The notes below the pieces were generated by a model that searched no databases, was not told the origin of the DNA, and saw only the letters and a list, made by a program, of their open reading frames with translations. From positions 1 through 41,239 of the forward strand of contig NZ_JMIO01000083.1 in NCBI RefSeq assembly GCF_000691865.1: a stretch of DNA of 41,239 nucleotides, given 5' to 3'. Both the position numbers and the translations under genes were made by a program. Numbering within the stretch: position 1 is the stretch's first letter; every line of letters begins with the position of its first letter. This document shows, piece after piece, positions 1 to 8,741 of the stretch. This DNA is from Methanoculleus sp. MH98A. Its GTDB lineage: Archaea > Halobacteriota > Methanomicrobia > Methanomicrobiales > Methanoculleaceae.

Positions 1-117
1 AAACAGAGTTTATATCTTTCGCTTCAGGACACTCTCTAATATTACGATGTTGTAAAAGAGTAGTACTTAATATCAGAATATCCGGGTCCCGTATAAAAAT
101 GTGAAATTATGCCGGAT
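1..117. other. AT-rich non-coding edge, downstream of mptA
   Basis: No convincing coding region is visible in this AT-rich edge. Just past the mptA stop codon, a run of five A at 95-99 reads as a T-run on the mptA strand. This is the kind of oligo-T signal at which archaeal RNA polymerase releases, so it may end the mptA transcript. What lies further left is outside the window. Confidence 0.35.
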
Positions 118-1059
118 TTACAGTGTGCCTTTGTCCATCTCCGAGACGAGTTCGGCTATCGTTGCCTTTCGCTCTGCGTATGCATTATGCTGGTGGATGC
201 TCTCCTCGTTCGTCTGCTTGATAGTGACTACGGAGTCTCCGGGCAGATCGTGGAACTGCGCGATCACCTTGCGAGCCATCTCGCGTACGCAGTCTTCGAC
301 GAACCGGGGATTCTTGTGAGCTTCCATCACCACGTAACTCTCGTCGCCCCGCTTGAGGAGCTCGTAGATACGTGCACTCATGGAGTCCTTCAGGATCTTG
401 ATGATCTTCTCGAGACTGATGTGCTGGTCGTCGTCGATCTCGATGCAGAGGAACCCCCGTCCACGCTGGTTGTGTGTGGCCATCGGCACCTCGTTGAAGA
501 ACGACTCGATCTTGTCCTCTTCCACCCCGAGGTTCTCGAGGACATGCAGGGCATGATCCTTCATGATGTTCTGGGCACAGGGGCAGGCGGTCATCCCGGT
601 CACTTCGGCGCCGATGCTCTTTCTGATGATCGGGTTCCCTTCGTTCCTCTGGGCTATTGCTCTCGCGTGGACGTTCACGACCTCGTGACAGCTCGTCTCG
701 CTGACAGGCGTCTCGCGCCGGACCATGAACTTGCTCCGCATCCGGACCTCGGTCCGTTCGGCGTATTCGTGCCGGTCGAGGAGTTTCCTCGCCACTGCGC
801 TGCAGAGTTCCTCGATCTCGTTCACGTCGCCGTCGATGGCCTGCTGCAGCACGTCGTCGATCACCTCGAAGTTCCGGGAGAGGTTCGCCCCCTTGAGGCT
901 TCCGGGGAGATCGACGAAGACGTCGAAGTTGGAGATGAAGATGACCGGCCGCTTACCTGGTCGGGCGACTTCAACGAGTTTTTGTACGTTCTTAACACCC
1001 ACCCTGGTCAGGTTGATACGGACCTCCGGCAGGCTGGACTGGACATCTGGCAGTTCCAT
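118..1059 (-). CDS. mptA: GTP cyclohydrolase MptA (type IV)
   Basis: This 313-residue protein matches the MptA/FolE2 family in length and along its whole sequence (N-terminal MELPDVQSSLPEVRINLTRV; middle HEVVNVHARAIAQRNEGNP; a TACPCAQNIMKDHA segment). Known role: an Fe(II)-dependent GTP cyclohydrolase that turns GTP into 7,8-dihydroneopterin 2',3'-cyclic phosphate, the first step of methanopterin synthesis in methanogens. The cysteine-rich TACPCAQ segment contains the family's metal/catalytic cysteine region. The ATG at 1059 is preceded by a GAGG about 8 nt upstream and is the natural start. The gene diverges from ilvC across a 129-nt region containing an inverted repeat. Identification is firm; the family also includes bacterial FolE2, but the host makes MptA the better name. 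Confidence 0.93.
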   Translation of the reverse strand: MELPDVQSSLPEVRINLTRVGVKNVQKLVEVARPGKRPVIFISNFDVFVDLPGSLKGANLSRNFEVIDDVLQQAIDGDVNEIEELCSAVARKLLDRHEYAERTEVRMRSKFMVRRETPVSETSCHEVVNVHARAIAQRNEGNPIIRKSIGAEVTGMTACPCAQNIMKDHALHVLENLGVEEDKIESFFNEVPMATHNQRGRGFLCIEIDDDQHISLEKIIKILKDSMSARIYELLKRGDESYVVMEAHKNPRFVEDCVREMARKVIAQFHDLPGDSVVTIKQTNEESIHQHNAYAERKATIAELVSEMDKGTL

Positions 1060-1086
1060 TACAAATCCTCAATAGCGTATTGAGAG

Positions 1087-1110
1087 TAAGGTTTCTCTTC
1101 ATCAACCTTA
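1087..1110. promoter_or_regulatory. Inverted repeat in the mptA/ilvC divergent region
   Basis: The perfect arms TAAGGTT (1087-1093) and AACCTTA (1104-1110) are separated by 10 nt, placing the arm centres 17 nt apart. The element lies 28 nt upstream of the mptA start and overlaps a TTTTAAGG TATA-like box on the minus strand (about 1107-1114). Dyads at this position are typical archaeal operators. No regulator is identified. Confidence 0.4.
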
Positions 1111-1144
1111 AAATGACCCTCAGTGCACCACCGAGGTTCTTTGA

Positions 1145-2178
<1,034 letters not shown>

Positions 2179-2188
2179 GGCCCTCCTC

Positions 2189-2194
2189 TTTTTT
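2189..2194 (+). terminator. Oligo-T terminator after ilvC
   Basis: Six T residues follow a C/T-rich stretch, 10 nt past the ilvC stop codon. Archaeal transcription ends at such T-runs without needing a hairpin. Confidence 0.45.
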
Positions 2195-2198
2195 CCGT

Positions 2199-2250
2199 CC
2201 TTCGCGTGAAACTACATCGCCGTCCTTGAACCGGTAACCTCACGCGAAGG
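2199..2250. repeat. 11-bp inverted repeat between ilvC and flavodoxin
   Basis: CCTTCGCGTGA (2199-2209) pairs perfectly with TCACGCGAAGG (2240-2250) across a 30-nt spacer. A partial third copy, GCGCGAAGG, follows directly. It could be a hairpin or an operator of the downstream flavodoxin. No TATA box is clear nearby. Confidence 0.4.
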
Positions 2251-2361
2251 CGCGAAGGGAAGTTGCCGGTACCTGCGCCGGAGTTCGTGTGAGGGCCGTG
2301 AGCATTGCTCCACGCGGCCCCACCCGATACCCGTTTATACCCGGCCGCGTCACCCTCCGGT

Positions 2362-2856
2362 ATGTCCGTCTGCATCATCTATCACTCGGAGACCGGCAAC
2401 ACCCGGGCGGTCGCCGAACAGGTCGCCGCTGCGTCCGGCGGCGATCTCATCGGGGTCAGGGACCTTGCGAACTACTCGAAGGTGGGGATGTACCTGAAGG
2501 GCGCTCGCCGGGCCATGAAGGGAGATTCTGCCGATATCGAACCCGCCGCCATCGACGTCTCCGTCTACGAGACGGTCGTCGTCGGAACCCCCGTATGGGC
2601 GGGGAACCCTACCCCCGCGATCAACGCCGCGGTCAATACCCTCCGGGGCATCGAGGGGAAACCCACGGTCGTCTTCTGCACCTCGGGCGGGTCACCGCGC
2701 AAGACGCTCGACACGTTGAAGGCGATGCTCGCGAAGAGGGGTGCTGACGTCCGGGGCGCGGTCCCGCTCACTGCACGCGACGCGAAGAAACCGGAGGCGG
2801 TGAAGCCCCTGGTCGATCTCGTCCGGGAATCGCGAAAAAAGATGGCCGTTCAGTAG
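2362..2856 (+). CDS. Flavodoxin family protein
   Basis: This 164-residue protein has a flavodoxin-like fold. The FMN-phosphate loop is at its N-terminus (HSETGNTRAVAEQ, residues about 7-19), followed by VVVGTPVWAGNPTPAINA, which matches the second FMN-binding loop, and FCTSGGSP. It probably carries FMN and transfers electrons or reduces a small substrate in the cytoplasm. The partner is not evident from neighbours. The ATG at 2362 is chosen because the fold begins immediately there; an upstream in-frame ATG at 2305 would add 19 residues with no family likeness. It is probably monocistronic. Confidence 0.85.
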   Translation: MSVCIIYHSETGNTRAVAEQVAAASGGDLIGVRDLANYSKVGMYLKGARRAMKGDSADIEPAAIDVSVYETVVVGTPVWAGNPTPAINAAVNTLRGIEGKPTVVFCTSGGSPRKTLDTLKAMLAKRGADVRGAVPLTARDAKKPEAVKPLVDLVRESRKKMAVQ

Positions 2857-3080
2857 CGCGCCGCACGGGTCGTCGTCGTAAGCGCCGTTTCCATCTCTTC
2901 GGGCTCTCGAAGCAGGCAACCTCGACGTCGGTTAAGTCGCGCCCGAGGGTTTTTTGCAGCAGCGCGAGGTCCTGTGTCGGCAGCAGACTGCAGAACCGGT
3001 GGGCCGCCCACCTTCGTGAGCGTGTGTAAGTCCCGGCGCAAGGTAACCACTTTTTGACGTCGCGCGATCAATAGTGAGGT

Positions 3081-3698
3081 ATGAGCCCGTCATACGAAGA
3101 CCTTCTGAAGAAGGCGTATACCAATATCACGGAACCGACGGAGTTCGAGGACCGGTTCACGGTTCCGACCGCCCGCGCCTTTATCGAGGGGAAGACCACG
3201 GTTCTCGAGAACTTCGCCGAGATCGCGAGTACCCTCCGGCGCGACCAGGATCACCTGATGAAGCATCTCCTCGGCGAGCTCGGCACCGCCGGCAAGGTGG
3301 AGGGGACGCGGGCGGTCTTCTCCGGGAAGTTCGAGCAGGAGCAGATTAACACGATCATCAAGGGCTACGTCGACGACTACGTCATCTGTTCGGAGTGCGG
3401 GAAGCCCGACACCCGCCTGGTCAAGACCGACCGTATCCTGACGCTCAAGTGCGACGCCTGCGGCGGTCACCGGCCGGTGCGGAAGCGAAAAGCGATAGTC
3501 GATCCCTCTGCAGCGTCGAAACCGACCGAGGGCGCCATCATGGACGTCACCCCGCAGTTCCTCTCGAAACGCGGCGACGGCGTGGTGAAGATCGACCGCT
3601 ACACGATGTACGTTGCGAATGCAAAACCGGGCCAGACCGTGAAGATAAAAATCACCCGGATCGCCGGGACGATCATCTTCACCGAGCGCGTGGACTGA
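3081..3698 (+). CDS. eif2b: Translation initiation factor aIF2 subunit beta with TRAM domain
   Basis: This 205-residue protein is archaeal initiation factor 2 beta, part of the aIF2 heterotrimer that delivers initiator Met-tRNA to the small ribosomal subunit. Residues 1-100 form the helical gamma-binding and core region. A zinc ribbon follows at about 105-135, with two cysteine pairs (CSECGKPD and CDACGGHR). The C-terminal 55 residues, ending [15 protein letters not shown], are a TRAM RNA-binding domain, an addition known in methanogen aIF2-beta. A GAGGT lies almost against the ATG, and a CTTTTTGA box is about 27 nt upstream, so the mRNA may be nearly leaderless. The 3' end overlaps the convergent methyltransferase by 20 nt. 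Confidence 0.95.
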   Translation: MSPSYEDLLKKAYTNITEPTEFEDRFTVPTARAFIEGKTTVLENFAEIASTLRRDQDHLMKHLLGELGTAGKVEGTRAVFSGKFEQEQINTIIKGYVDDYVICSECGKPDTRLVKTDRILTLKCDACGGHRPVRKRKAIVDPSAASKPTEGAIMDVTPQFLSKRGDGVVKIDRYTMYVANAKPGQTVKIKITRIAGTIIFTERVD

Positions 3699-4311
3699 TC
3701 GCGTCTTTTTTGATCTCCACCCACATCCCCTCTTCTTCTTCCCGGATGCGGGCACGGCCGACACCGCTCTCTGCAAGTTCCTTTTGGAGCGTATCGGGGG
3801 TCGCCCGCCCGCTCCGCCGGGCGACGTCGCTGTCCCAGTTCGGGTTTCGCCGCCGCATCTTTGTAAAGATCGCTTCCCGGAGTTCGGGCGTCCCGAAGCT
3901 GCCGCCGACGTACGCGACGCCGCCGGGCCGGAGTACGCGCTCGATCTCTAAAAATGCCCGTGCCCGGTCTTCCCAGAAGTAGATCGAGCCGCGGCTGACG
4001 ACGAGCGAGACGGTATTGTCGCACAGCGGCATGCAGTGGACGTCGCCGGTGACCGGGGTCACCCGGCCCACACACCCGGCGGCGGCCGTTCGGGCTATCC
4101 GGGACATCGCCGGATCGGCGTCGAGCGCGATGACGAAGAGTTCGCTTCTCTGTGCGAGCGCTACGGAGAGGAGGCCGGGGCCGCTCCCGAGATCGAGCGC
4201 GATCCCGTCCCGTATCCCCGACCACGCGAGCGCCTGCTCCGCGATGATGGGATAGATGGGAGCGAAGACCTCCCGGGCAACCCGGGCGAAGCCTTCGGCG
4301 CTCTTTGTCAT
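3679..4311 (-). CDS. Class I SAM-dependent methyltransferase
   Basis: This 210-residue protein has the Rossmann-like methyltransferase core. Motif I reads [15 protein letters not shown] (residues about 38-52), the acidic residue of motif II is in [10 protein letters not shown], and the post-I/IV regions are [27 protein letters not shown] and [13 protein letters not shown]. It resembles the UbiE/ArsM-like small-molecule methyltransferases. The substrate cannot be read from the sequence. It starts 7 nt after the rpoL stop, so it is almost certainly co-transcribed with that gene. Its 3' end overlaps the convergent aIF2-beta gene by 20 nt, which may create antisense overlap between the two mRNAs. 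Confidence 0.85.
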   Translation of the reverse strand: MTKSAEGFARVAREVFAPIYPIIAEQALAWSGIRDGIALDLGSGPGLLSVALAQRSELFVIALDADPAMSRIARTAAAGCVGRVTPVTGDVHCMPLCDNTVSLVVSRGSIYFWEDRARAFLEIERVLRPGGVAYVGGSFGTPELREAIFTKMRRRNPNWDSDVARRSGRATPDTLQKELAESGVGRARIREEEEGMWVEIKKDAISPRAR

Positions 4312-4318
4312 GGGACGC

Positions 4319-4597
4319 CTACGCGGTTTCGAGCGCTTCTATCTGGTGGAGGATTTCGCCGGCGTAGCCGGAGAGCCGCTTTGCCGCATCCGTAACTGCA
4401 AGAAGAGGAGACCGGCCGCCGACCGTGGTGACGACCAGTTCGGGGTCCGTGAACCGGAATGCCTGCTTGCGCTGCGCCACGTCCACCTGCGGATCGCGGA
4501 TGAGTTCGGCGGCGAGCGCGTCGATGTAGGTGTTGCCTTCGCCTTCAAAGAGGATCCGGGCTTTATCGTCGGTCAGATCCAGGAGTTTGAGTTTCAT
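4319..4597 (-). CDS. rpoL: DNA-directed RNA polymerase subunit L (Rpo11)
   Basis: This 92-residue protein matches archaeal Rpo11/RpoL, the small alpha-like subunit that pairs with Rpo3 in polymerase assembly. The N-terminal pattern MKLKLLDLTDDKARILFEGE followed by NTYIDALAAELIRDPQVDVA fits the family's dimerisation core. In-frame starts also exist at 4603 (ATG) and 4609 (GTG). The inner ATG at 4597 is preferred because it gives the usual MKLK start and has AGGTG 9 nt upstream. A TATA box (GGTATATAC, about 4631-4639) places transcription start near 4610. The downstream methyltransferase follows after 7 nt. Confidence 0.87.
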   Translation of the reverse strand: MKLKLLDLTDDKARILFEGEGNTYIDALAAELIRDPQVDVAQRKQAFRFTDPELVVTTVGGRSPLLAVTDAAKRLSGYAGEILHQIEALETA

Positions 4598-4609
4598 GGC
4601 CATACGCAC

Positions 4610-5002
4610 CTATGTTTTGGTTCCGGGAGGGGTATATACGTATGGGTGGGGCACGGCGCCGGACGGCTCGATGGTGAGCCCGGAGGCTTTCGCCGGTCTG
4701 CCCCCCCGAAGAACTACTCCATCCGGCCGTGAGCCGCCGCCGGAAGAAGGGCATACCGGTCGCCCCCTATCGGCGGGCGGAACTCCCGGTGCCGGCTCTT
4801 TTATCGTTCGGTTGCTGCGTGCTTCTCGATCGAAACGCCTCGACGTGTAGATGATCGTGACAGAAAACGGATATAGAGGAACGTTGAGCTCTCAACCATG
4901 GGTTTCGCAGGCGGCGCCTGCAACAGTGCGAACGTCCCGCGCCCGGAGGCGATGGGGGCGCGTGCCTCTCCGGCCTCCGAGAGATCCCTGAAGGTGTGTG
5001 AA
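4610..5002. other. Intergenic region upstream of the secreted protein
   Basis: Apart from the rpoL promoter at its left end, no gene is supported here. A TATA-like GGATATAG at about 4869-4876 would serve the secreted-protein gene. The right-hand third (4898-5002) is open in the frame of that gene and could be an N-terminal extension, but it has no recognisable content. Confidence 0.4.
4631..4640 (-). promoter_or_regulatory. TATA box of the rpoL-methyltransferase operon
   Basis: The sequence GTATATACC on the minus strand is a good archaeal TATA box. About 25 nt downstream lies position 4610, just before the rpoL starts, so the leader would be very short. Confidence 0.5.
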
Positions 5003-5941
5003 ATGAGCGGAAAAATTGGAATGCAGGCGTTCCCCGTCTCCCTCGCCGTGCTGCTGGTGAGCGTGATGATGGTGCCGGCGATGGCTACGGATGCCGGGGC
5101 ACTCGATATTGAGAAGCTGGACATCGTGGATGCTGCAACACTCCAGGAACGATCTCCTTCGTTCATCAGCGAACTTCGAAGTGAGGGGTGCTCCGAAGAA
5201 GAGATTGCCGAGGCAATCCGTAGCCTGCCGCGAGTTTCATACCTTGACGGATGGACGGAGGCGGACGACAAGCGGGTATCGTCCCTTTTGCAGCAGGCAA
5301 GGGATGAACTGAACTACTCGATGTACGGCGGGATAGATCTCCCGTCGGGGGATAGGGTCCCCGGGCCCGGGCATATCGACACGCCGGTTACAGAACCCGG
5401 TTCTCAAGCGGATGCGGCCGTCGTTGCCCTTTCCAATCCGGGGGCCGCTAAAACAATCCTGTGCCCCTCCGGAGGCCTCCGGGATCAGGAACCGGCAGTT
5501 TCCGCGAAACTCCAGCCGTCCCGGCCGATCTTCACCGGACCGGGGATCGAAGACCTCAAAGCCGCCCTGAACAGGCGGGAACCCGTCACCGTCACGTTCG
5601 GAGGGCTTCCCTTCTCGAAGGGTGGGAGCGGAATATCGTTCTCAGTCTTCACCGCCGCCACAGAGAGTCTGATACGGGAACGCTACCTCTACCCCAACGG
5701 GTCTCTCATCGGGTACGGCTACGGCATCGACGGGTATTTACGGGTGGGCATCTGGAACGGCCCGCCTCCGCCGGAGAACGTCTCATCGATAGACGCGGTG
5801 TATGCGATGCTCGATACGCGGGCAAGGGAGATGGGAATCGAGGATATTCCGGTGAAGTTCACGGTATTCATCTCCCCGCCGGAGCTCGTCATCGGTCCTC
5901 AGATGGATTCGTCGGGGTGGATGAGTCTATGCGGTGGGTGA
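5003..5941 (+). CDS. Secreted protein of unknown function
   Basis: No family is recognised. From the ATG at 5003 the 312-residue protein opens with a clear Sec-type signal peptide: MSGKIGMQ, a hydrophobic stretch of about 18 residues, and an AMA-type cleavage site before TDAGALD. There is no cysteine directly after the signal, so it is not an obvious lipoprotein. A helical, acidic region follows (residues about 35-100), then a proline/glycine-rich linker and a C-terminal part rich in beta-like Tyr/Gly segments (LIGYGYGIDGYLRVGIWNG). Only a few cysteines are present. The start at 5003 is favoured by the signal peptide. An ATG at 4898 would add 35 residues and sits about 25 nt after a GGATATAG box, so it is a possible leaderless alternative. 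Confidence 0.7.
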   Translation: MSGKIGMQAFPVSLAVLLVSVMMVPAMATDAGALDIEKLDIVDAATLQERSPSFISELRSEGCSEEEIAEAIRSLPRVSYLDGWTEADDKRVSSLLQQARDELNYSMYGGIDLPSGDRVPGPGHIDTPVTEPGSQADAAVVALSNPGAAKTILCPSGGLRDQEPAVSAKLQPSRPIFTGPGIEDLKAALNRREPVTVTFGGLPFSKGGSGISFSVFTAATESLIRERYLYPNGSLIGYGYGIDGYLRVGIWNGPPPPENVSSIDAVYAMLDTRAREMGIEDIPVKFTVFISPPELVIGPQMDSSGWMSLCGG

Positions 5942-6025
5942 GGCCATAATCCCCGGCCCCGCATCCCCCACGAACCCCCACGGTTTATCACCCGCCGCTC
6001 CCATACGTACAGGAGAGGCTATACC

Positions 6026-6844
6026 ATGGAGATCGCGTTCACCAAACTGCAGGGAAACGGCAATGATTTCGTCCTGATCGACGAGCACAACGGCGAGGTC
6101 ATCCCGGAGGATATGAAGGGGGCGTTTGCGGCGCTCTTCTGCGACCGCAGGTTCGGCATCGGCGCCGACGGCATCCTCTTCCTCCAGGCGTCCGGGGCGG
6201 CCGAGATCCGGATGCGGCTCTTCCAGCCCGACGAGAGCGAGGCCGAGATGTGCGGGAACGGTATCCGCTGCCTCGCGAAGTACGCCTACGACGCCGGATA
6301 CGTGAAAGAGTCCTGCTCGGTCGAGACCGGGGCGGGGGTCGTCCAGGTCTCGGCAGGCTACGCGGACGACGAGTTCACCGCGACGATCACGATGCCGACA
6401 CCGGCGTTCGAGCGGAGCGCCATCCCGGCCGCCGGGAACGGCGAATACAAGGAGGAGATCCGCAACTTCACCGTGTATGCCGCGAACACCGGCGTTCCCC
6501 ACGCGGTTGTTTTCGTCAAAGAAATAGGCGCAGTCGATATCGCTGCCGTCGGCCCGGCCATCAGGAACCACCCCTCCTTCGTAGAGGGCGCGAACGTCAA
6601 CTTCGTCGAAGAGGCCGGCAACGACACGATCCGGATCCGGACGTTCGAGCGCGGCGTCGAGGGCGAGACCGAGAGCTGCGGCACCGGCGCGACGGCGTCC
6701 GCCGCGGTTGCCCATCACCTCGGCAAAGTCGGGGATTCAGTAAGGGTAGAGACGAAAGGCGGCCCGCTCGTGATCCGGTTCGGCGAGACCGTCACGATGG
6801 AAGGCCCCGCCGAGACGGTCTTTTCCGGCGTTATACCGTTCTGA
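6026..6844 (+). CDS. dapF: Diaminopimelate epimerase
   Basis: This 272-residue protein has standard length for DapF, which interconverts LL- and meso-diaminopimelate without a cofactor in the lysine pathway. The two catalytic cysteines are in the expected half-sites: AEMCGNGIRCLAKYAYD (Cys in MCGNG, residue about 76) and ETESCGTGATASAAVA (Cys about 219). The N-terminal FTKLQGNGNDFVLID signature is complete. AGGAG lies about 10 nt before the ATG, and a GGTTTATC box at about 5979-5986 is a plausible TATA element. The gene ends convergent with radB, overlapping it by 14 nt. No anomaly is seen. Confidence 0.96.
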   Translation: MEIAFTKLQGNGNDFVLIDEHNGEVIPEDMKGAFAALFCDRRFGIGADGILFLQASGAAEIRMRLFQPDESEAEMCGNGIRCLAKYAYDAGYVKESCSVETGAGVVQVSAGYADDEFTATITMPTPAFERSAIPAAGNGEYKEEIRNFTVYAANTGVPHAVVFVKEIGAVDIAAVGPAIRNHPSFVEGANVNFVEEAGNDTIRIRTFERGVEGETESCGTGATASAAVAHHLGKVGDSVRVETKGGPLVIRFGETVTMEGPAETVFSGVIPF

Positions 6845-7505
6845 TCCCGTCTTCGGTGATCGTGAAGTCGAACGAGATTCCTTCCGGCCGGGACCGGTGC
6901 TTCCGGAGCATCGCCCGCCGGGCACCATCCTTCTTTTCAAGCCGTATGATGGCCTTCGAGAGATGCTCGAGCGCCGTCCCCCCGAGCCCCGCCACCCGGT
7001 CCCGCTCCACATCCATATAGATCTGGTTCGTGATCAGGACGGGGATGTCGTATTTCTTCGCGAGGCCGAGGAGTTTGATCATGTGATGCGAGAGTTTCCG
7101 TATCGCCTCCCGCCCGAGATCGAGTTCCGTCCGGTAGAGGGCGGTGGCCGAGTCCATCACCAGCAGCCCCACGGGGGCGTGGCCGTTCTTGAGCAGCCCT
7201 TCCGCATCGGCGATCATCGTCCCCTGCTGGGCGAAATCGAGTGGCTCGAAGAGGTAGAGCCTGTCCGCGAGCGCTCCGGCGTTCTCCCCGGCGATCTGCG
7301 TAAAGCGCTCCACCGAGAACCCTTCGGTGTCGATGTAGACGACCGAGTTCCCGGCCCGGAGGCAGGCCACCGCCGCCATCAGGCAGAGGGTGCTCTTGCC
7401 GCTCGCGGGCTCGCCGTAGATCTGGGTGATCGCCCGGCGTTCGAGCCCGCCGCCGAGCAGGTCGTCGAGGCCCTGGCTTCCCGTGCCGACCCGGTCGGTC
7501 TTCAT
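6831..7505 (-). CDS. radB: DNA repair and recombination protein RadB
   Basis: This 224-residue protein is the archaeal RecA/RadA paralogue RadB, which lacks the N-terminal helix-hairpin-helix domain of RadA and is thought to assist RadA and other recombination proteins. Walker A is GEPASGKST (residues about 31-39). Walker B is in PVGLLVMDSATALYR, and LITNQIYMDVE fits the L2-adjacent segment. The start is the ATG at 7505, which gives the typical opening MKTDRVGTGSQGLDDLLGGG. It overlaps the larC stop in an ATGA arrangement, so the two are translationally coupled. The longer upstream open frame is only larC read in another frame. Confidence 0.92.
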   Translation of the reverse strand: MKTDRVGTGSQGLDDLLGGGLERRAITQIYGEPASGKSTLCLMAAVACLRAGNSVVYIDTEGFSVERFTQIAGENAGALADRLYLFEPLDFAQQGTMIADAEGLLKNGHAPVGLLVMDSATALYRTELDLGREAIRKLSHHMIKLLGLAKKYDIPVLITNQIYMDVERDRVAGLGGTALEHLSKAIIRLEKKDGARRAMLRKHRSRPEGISFDFTITEDGIRTV

Positions 7506-8695
7506 GGTTCGAGCACACCCCGCTCGACGAAGAGACGGCGTGCGGCCGCCTCGACCGCTCCGGCGACCTCGCGGAACGGGAGCCCGGTCTCCCGTGCGCA
7601 TGCCGCCGCCTGTTCGTACTCGGCCTTGAACGAGACGATCTTCCCGCCCGACCAGCCGCATTTGACGTCGATCGTCGTCTCCTTCCCCCGCACGGTCACC
7701 GTGACCGGTTCGATGGTCCGTTCGGCGACGGCCCGGTGCACCATCGGGATGCACCGTATCCCGAGCGTCCCGAGTTCCCGCGCCATCACTCCCGTGAGGC
7801 GGTCGGTCGCGTCAGGGCGGCAGATCACCCGGACGAGGTGACCGCTCCGCCCCTTCTTCATCACGACGGGAGTAACGCTCGCGTCCCGTGCCCCTTCTTC
7901 CATCAGGCAGCCGATCGCGTAGGCGAGGGCTTCGCCGGTGACGTCGTCGACGTTCGTCTCGAGGATGTCGACCCGGTCGCCTTCGGGAGCCTCTTTTGCA
8001 GAGAGAAGCATCGAACGGATGACATTCGGCCTTCCCGGTGGATTCCTGCTTCCCGCCCCGTAGCCGACCGCCCTGATCTCCGTCGGGCCGAGGTCTTCGG
8101 GCCGGACGGTCGAGAACTCGGCGAGGAGCGCGGCTCCCGTCGGGGTGCAGAGTTCCCGCTCCTCGTCTCCGGAGACTGTCGTGAGATCCGATTCCGCGAG
8201 GATTGCCACGGTCGCCGGTGCAGGGACGGGGAAGGTGCCGTGGGCGCCGACTGCAAACCCCCGGCCGAGGGCGAGCGGGTGGACGGCGACCCCGTCGGGG
8301 GCGAGGGAGTGAAGGGCGGTGCAGGCCCCCACCACGTCGGCGATCGCGTCGTCCGCACCCACCTCGTGGAAGTGCGCCCCCTCTCCGTGGATACTCTCCT
8401 CGGCCCGGTGTATCCGGAGAAAGACCCGCCGCGCCATCTCTTGAGCCGGGGCGGGAGCGTCGCTCTCGGCCACCCGGTCGAGCACCTCGTCGAGGCTACG
8501 GTGGTGCACCGGGGCATGCGCTCTCACCTGGACGGCCCGGATCCCGGAGCGGTCTACCCGTTCGATTGTCGGTTCCCCGACGACGGAACGCATGGCTGCC
8601 CTGACAAGCCCCTCATCGGCTCCCAGATCGAGAAGGGTTCCGATGATCATGTCGCCTGCGGCTCCGTTGAACGGATCGAAGAGAAGTATAATCAT
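7502..8695 (-). CDS. larC: Nickel-pincer cofactor biosynthesis protein LarC
   Basis: This 397-residue protein matches the LarC (formerly DUF111) family in full length. In the known system, LarC inserts nickel into the pyridinium-3,5-bisthiocarboxylate mononucleotide made by LarB and LarE. The diagnostic N-terminus LLFDPFNGAAGDMIIGTLLDLG is present, with the histidine-rich EGAHFHEVGADDAIADVVG and the C-terminal VMKKGRSGHLV. larB and larE are not in this window, so the cofactor role here is inferred from family alone. A GGAGA site precedes the ATG. It is the first gene of a two-gene unit with radB and diverges from cdc48. Confidence 0.9.
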   Translation of the reverse strand: MIILLFDPFNGAAGDMIIGTLLDLGADEGLVRAAMRSVVGEPTIERVDRSGIRAVQVRAHAPVHHRSLDEVLDRVAESDAPAPAQEMARRVFLRIHRAEESIHGEGAHFHEVGADDAIADVVGACTALHSLAPDGVAVHPLALGRGFAVGAHGTFPVPAPATVAILAESDLTTVSGDEERELCTPTGAALLAEFSTVRPEDLGPTEIRAVGYGAGSRNPPGRPNVIRSMLLSAKEAPEGDRVDILETNVDDVTGEALAYAIGCLMEEGARDASVTPVVMKKGRSGHLVRVICRPDATDRLTGVMARELGTLGIRCIPMVHRAVAERTIEPVTVTVRGKETTIDVKCGWSGGKIVSFKAEYEQAAACARETGLPFREVAGAVEAAARRLFVERGVLEP

Positions 8696-8704
8696 GCGTC
8701 TCCA

Positions 8705-8741
8705 GTACTTATAAATCCCCGAAATATAAGAACTAGAGGTA
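8705..8741. promoter_or_regulatory. Divergent larC/cdc48 promoter pair
   Basis: Only 46 nt separate the two starts. CTTATAAAT at about 8708-8716 lies at TATA distance from a start near 8738 for cdc48 (ATG 8742). AAATATAAG at about 8722-8730, read on the minus strand, places larC transcription near 8702. The two boxes overlap face to face, so polymerase binding for one gene should exclude the other. GAGGT directly precedes the cdc48 ATG. Confidence 0.5.

Noticed and set aside
109-1083. Long open frame on the plus strand opposite mptA
   Set aside because: It has no domain likeness, and its Asp/Leu/Val-rich composition is the usual antisense product of a GC-rich gene.
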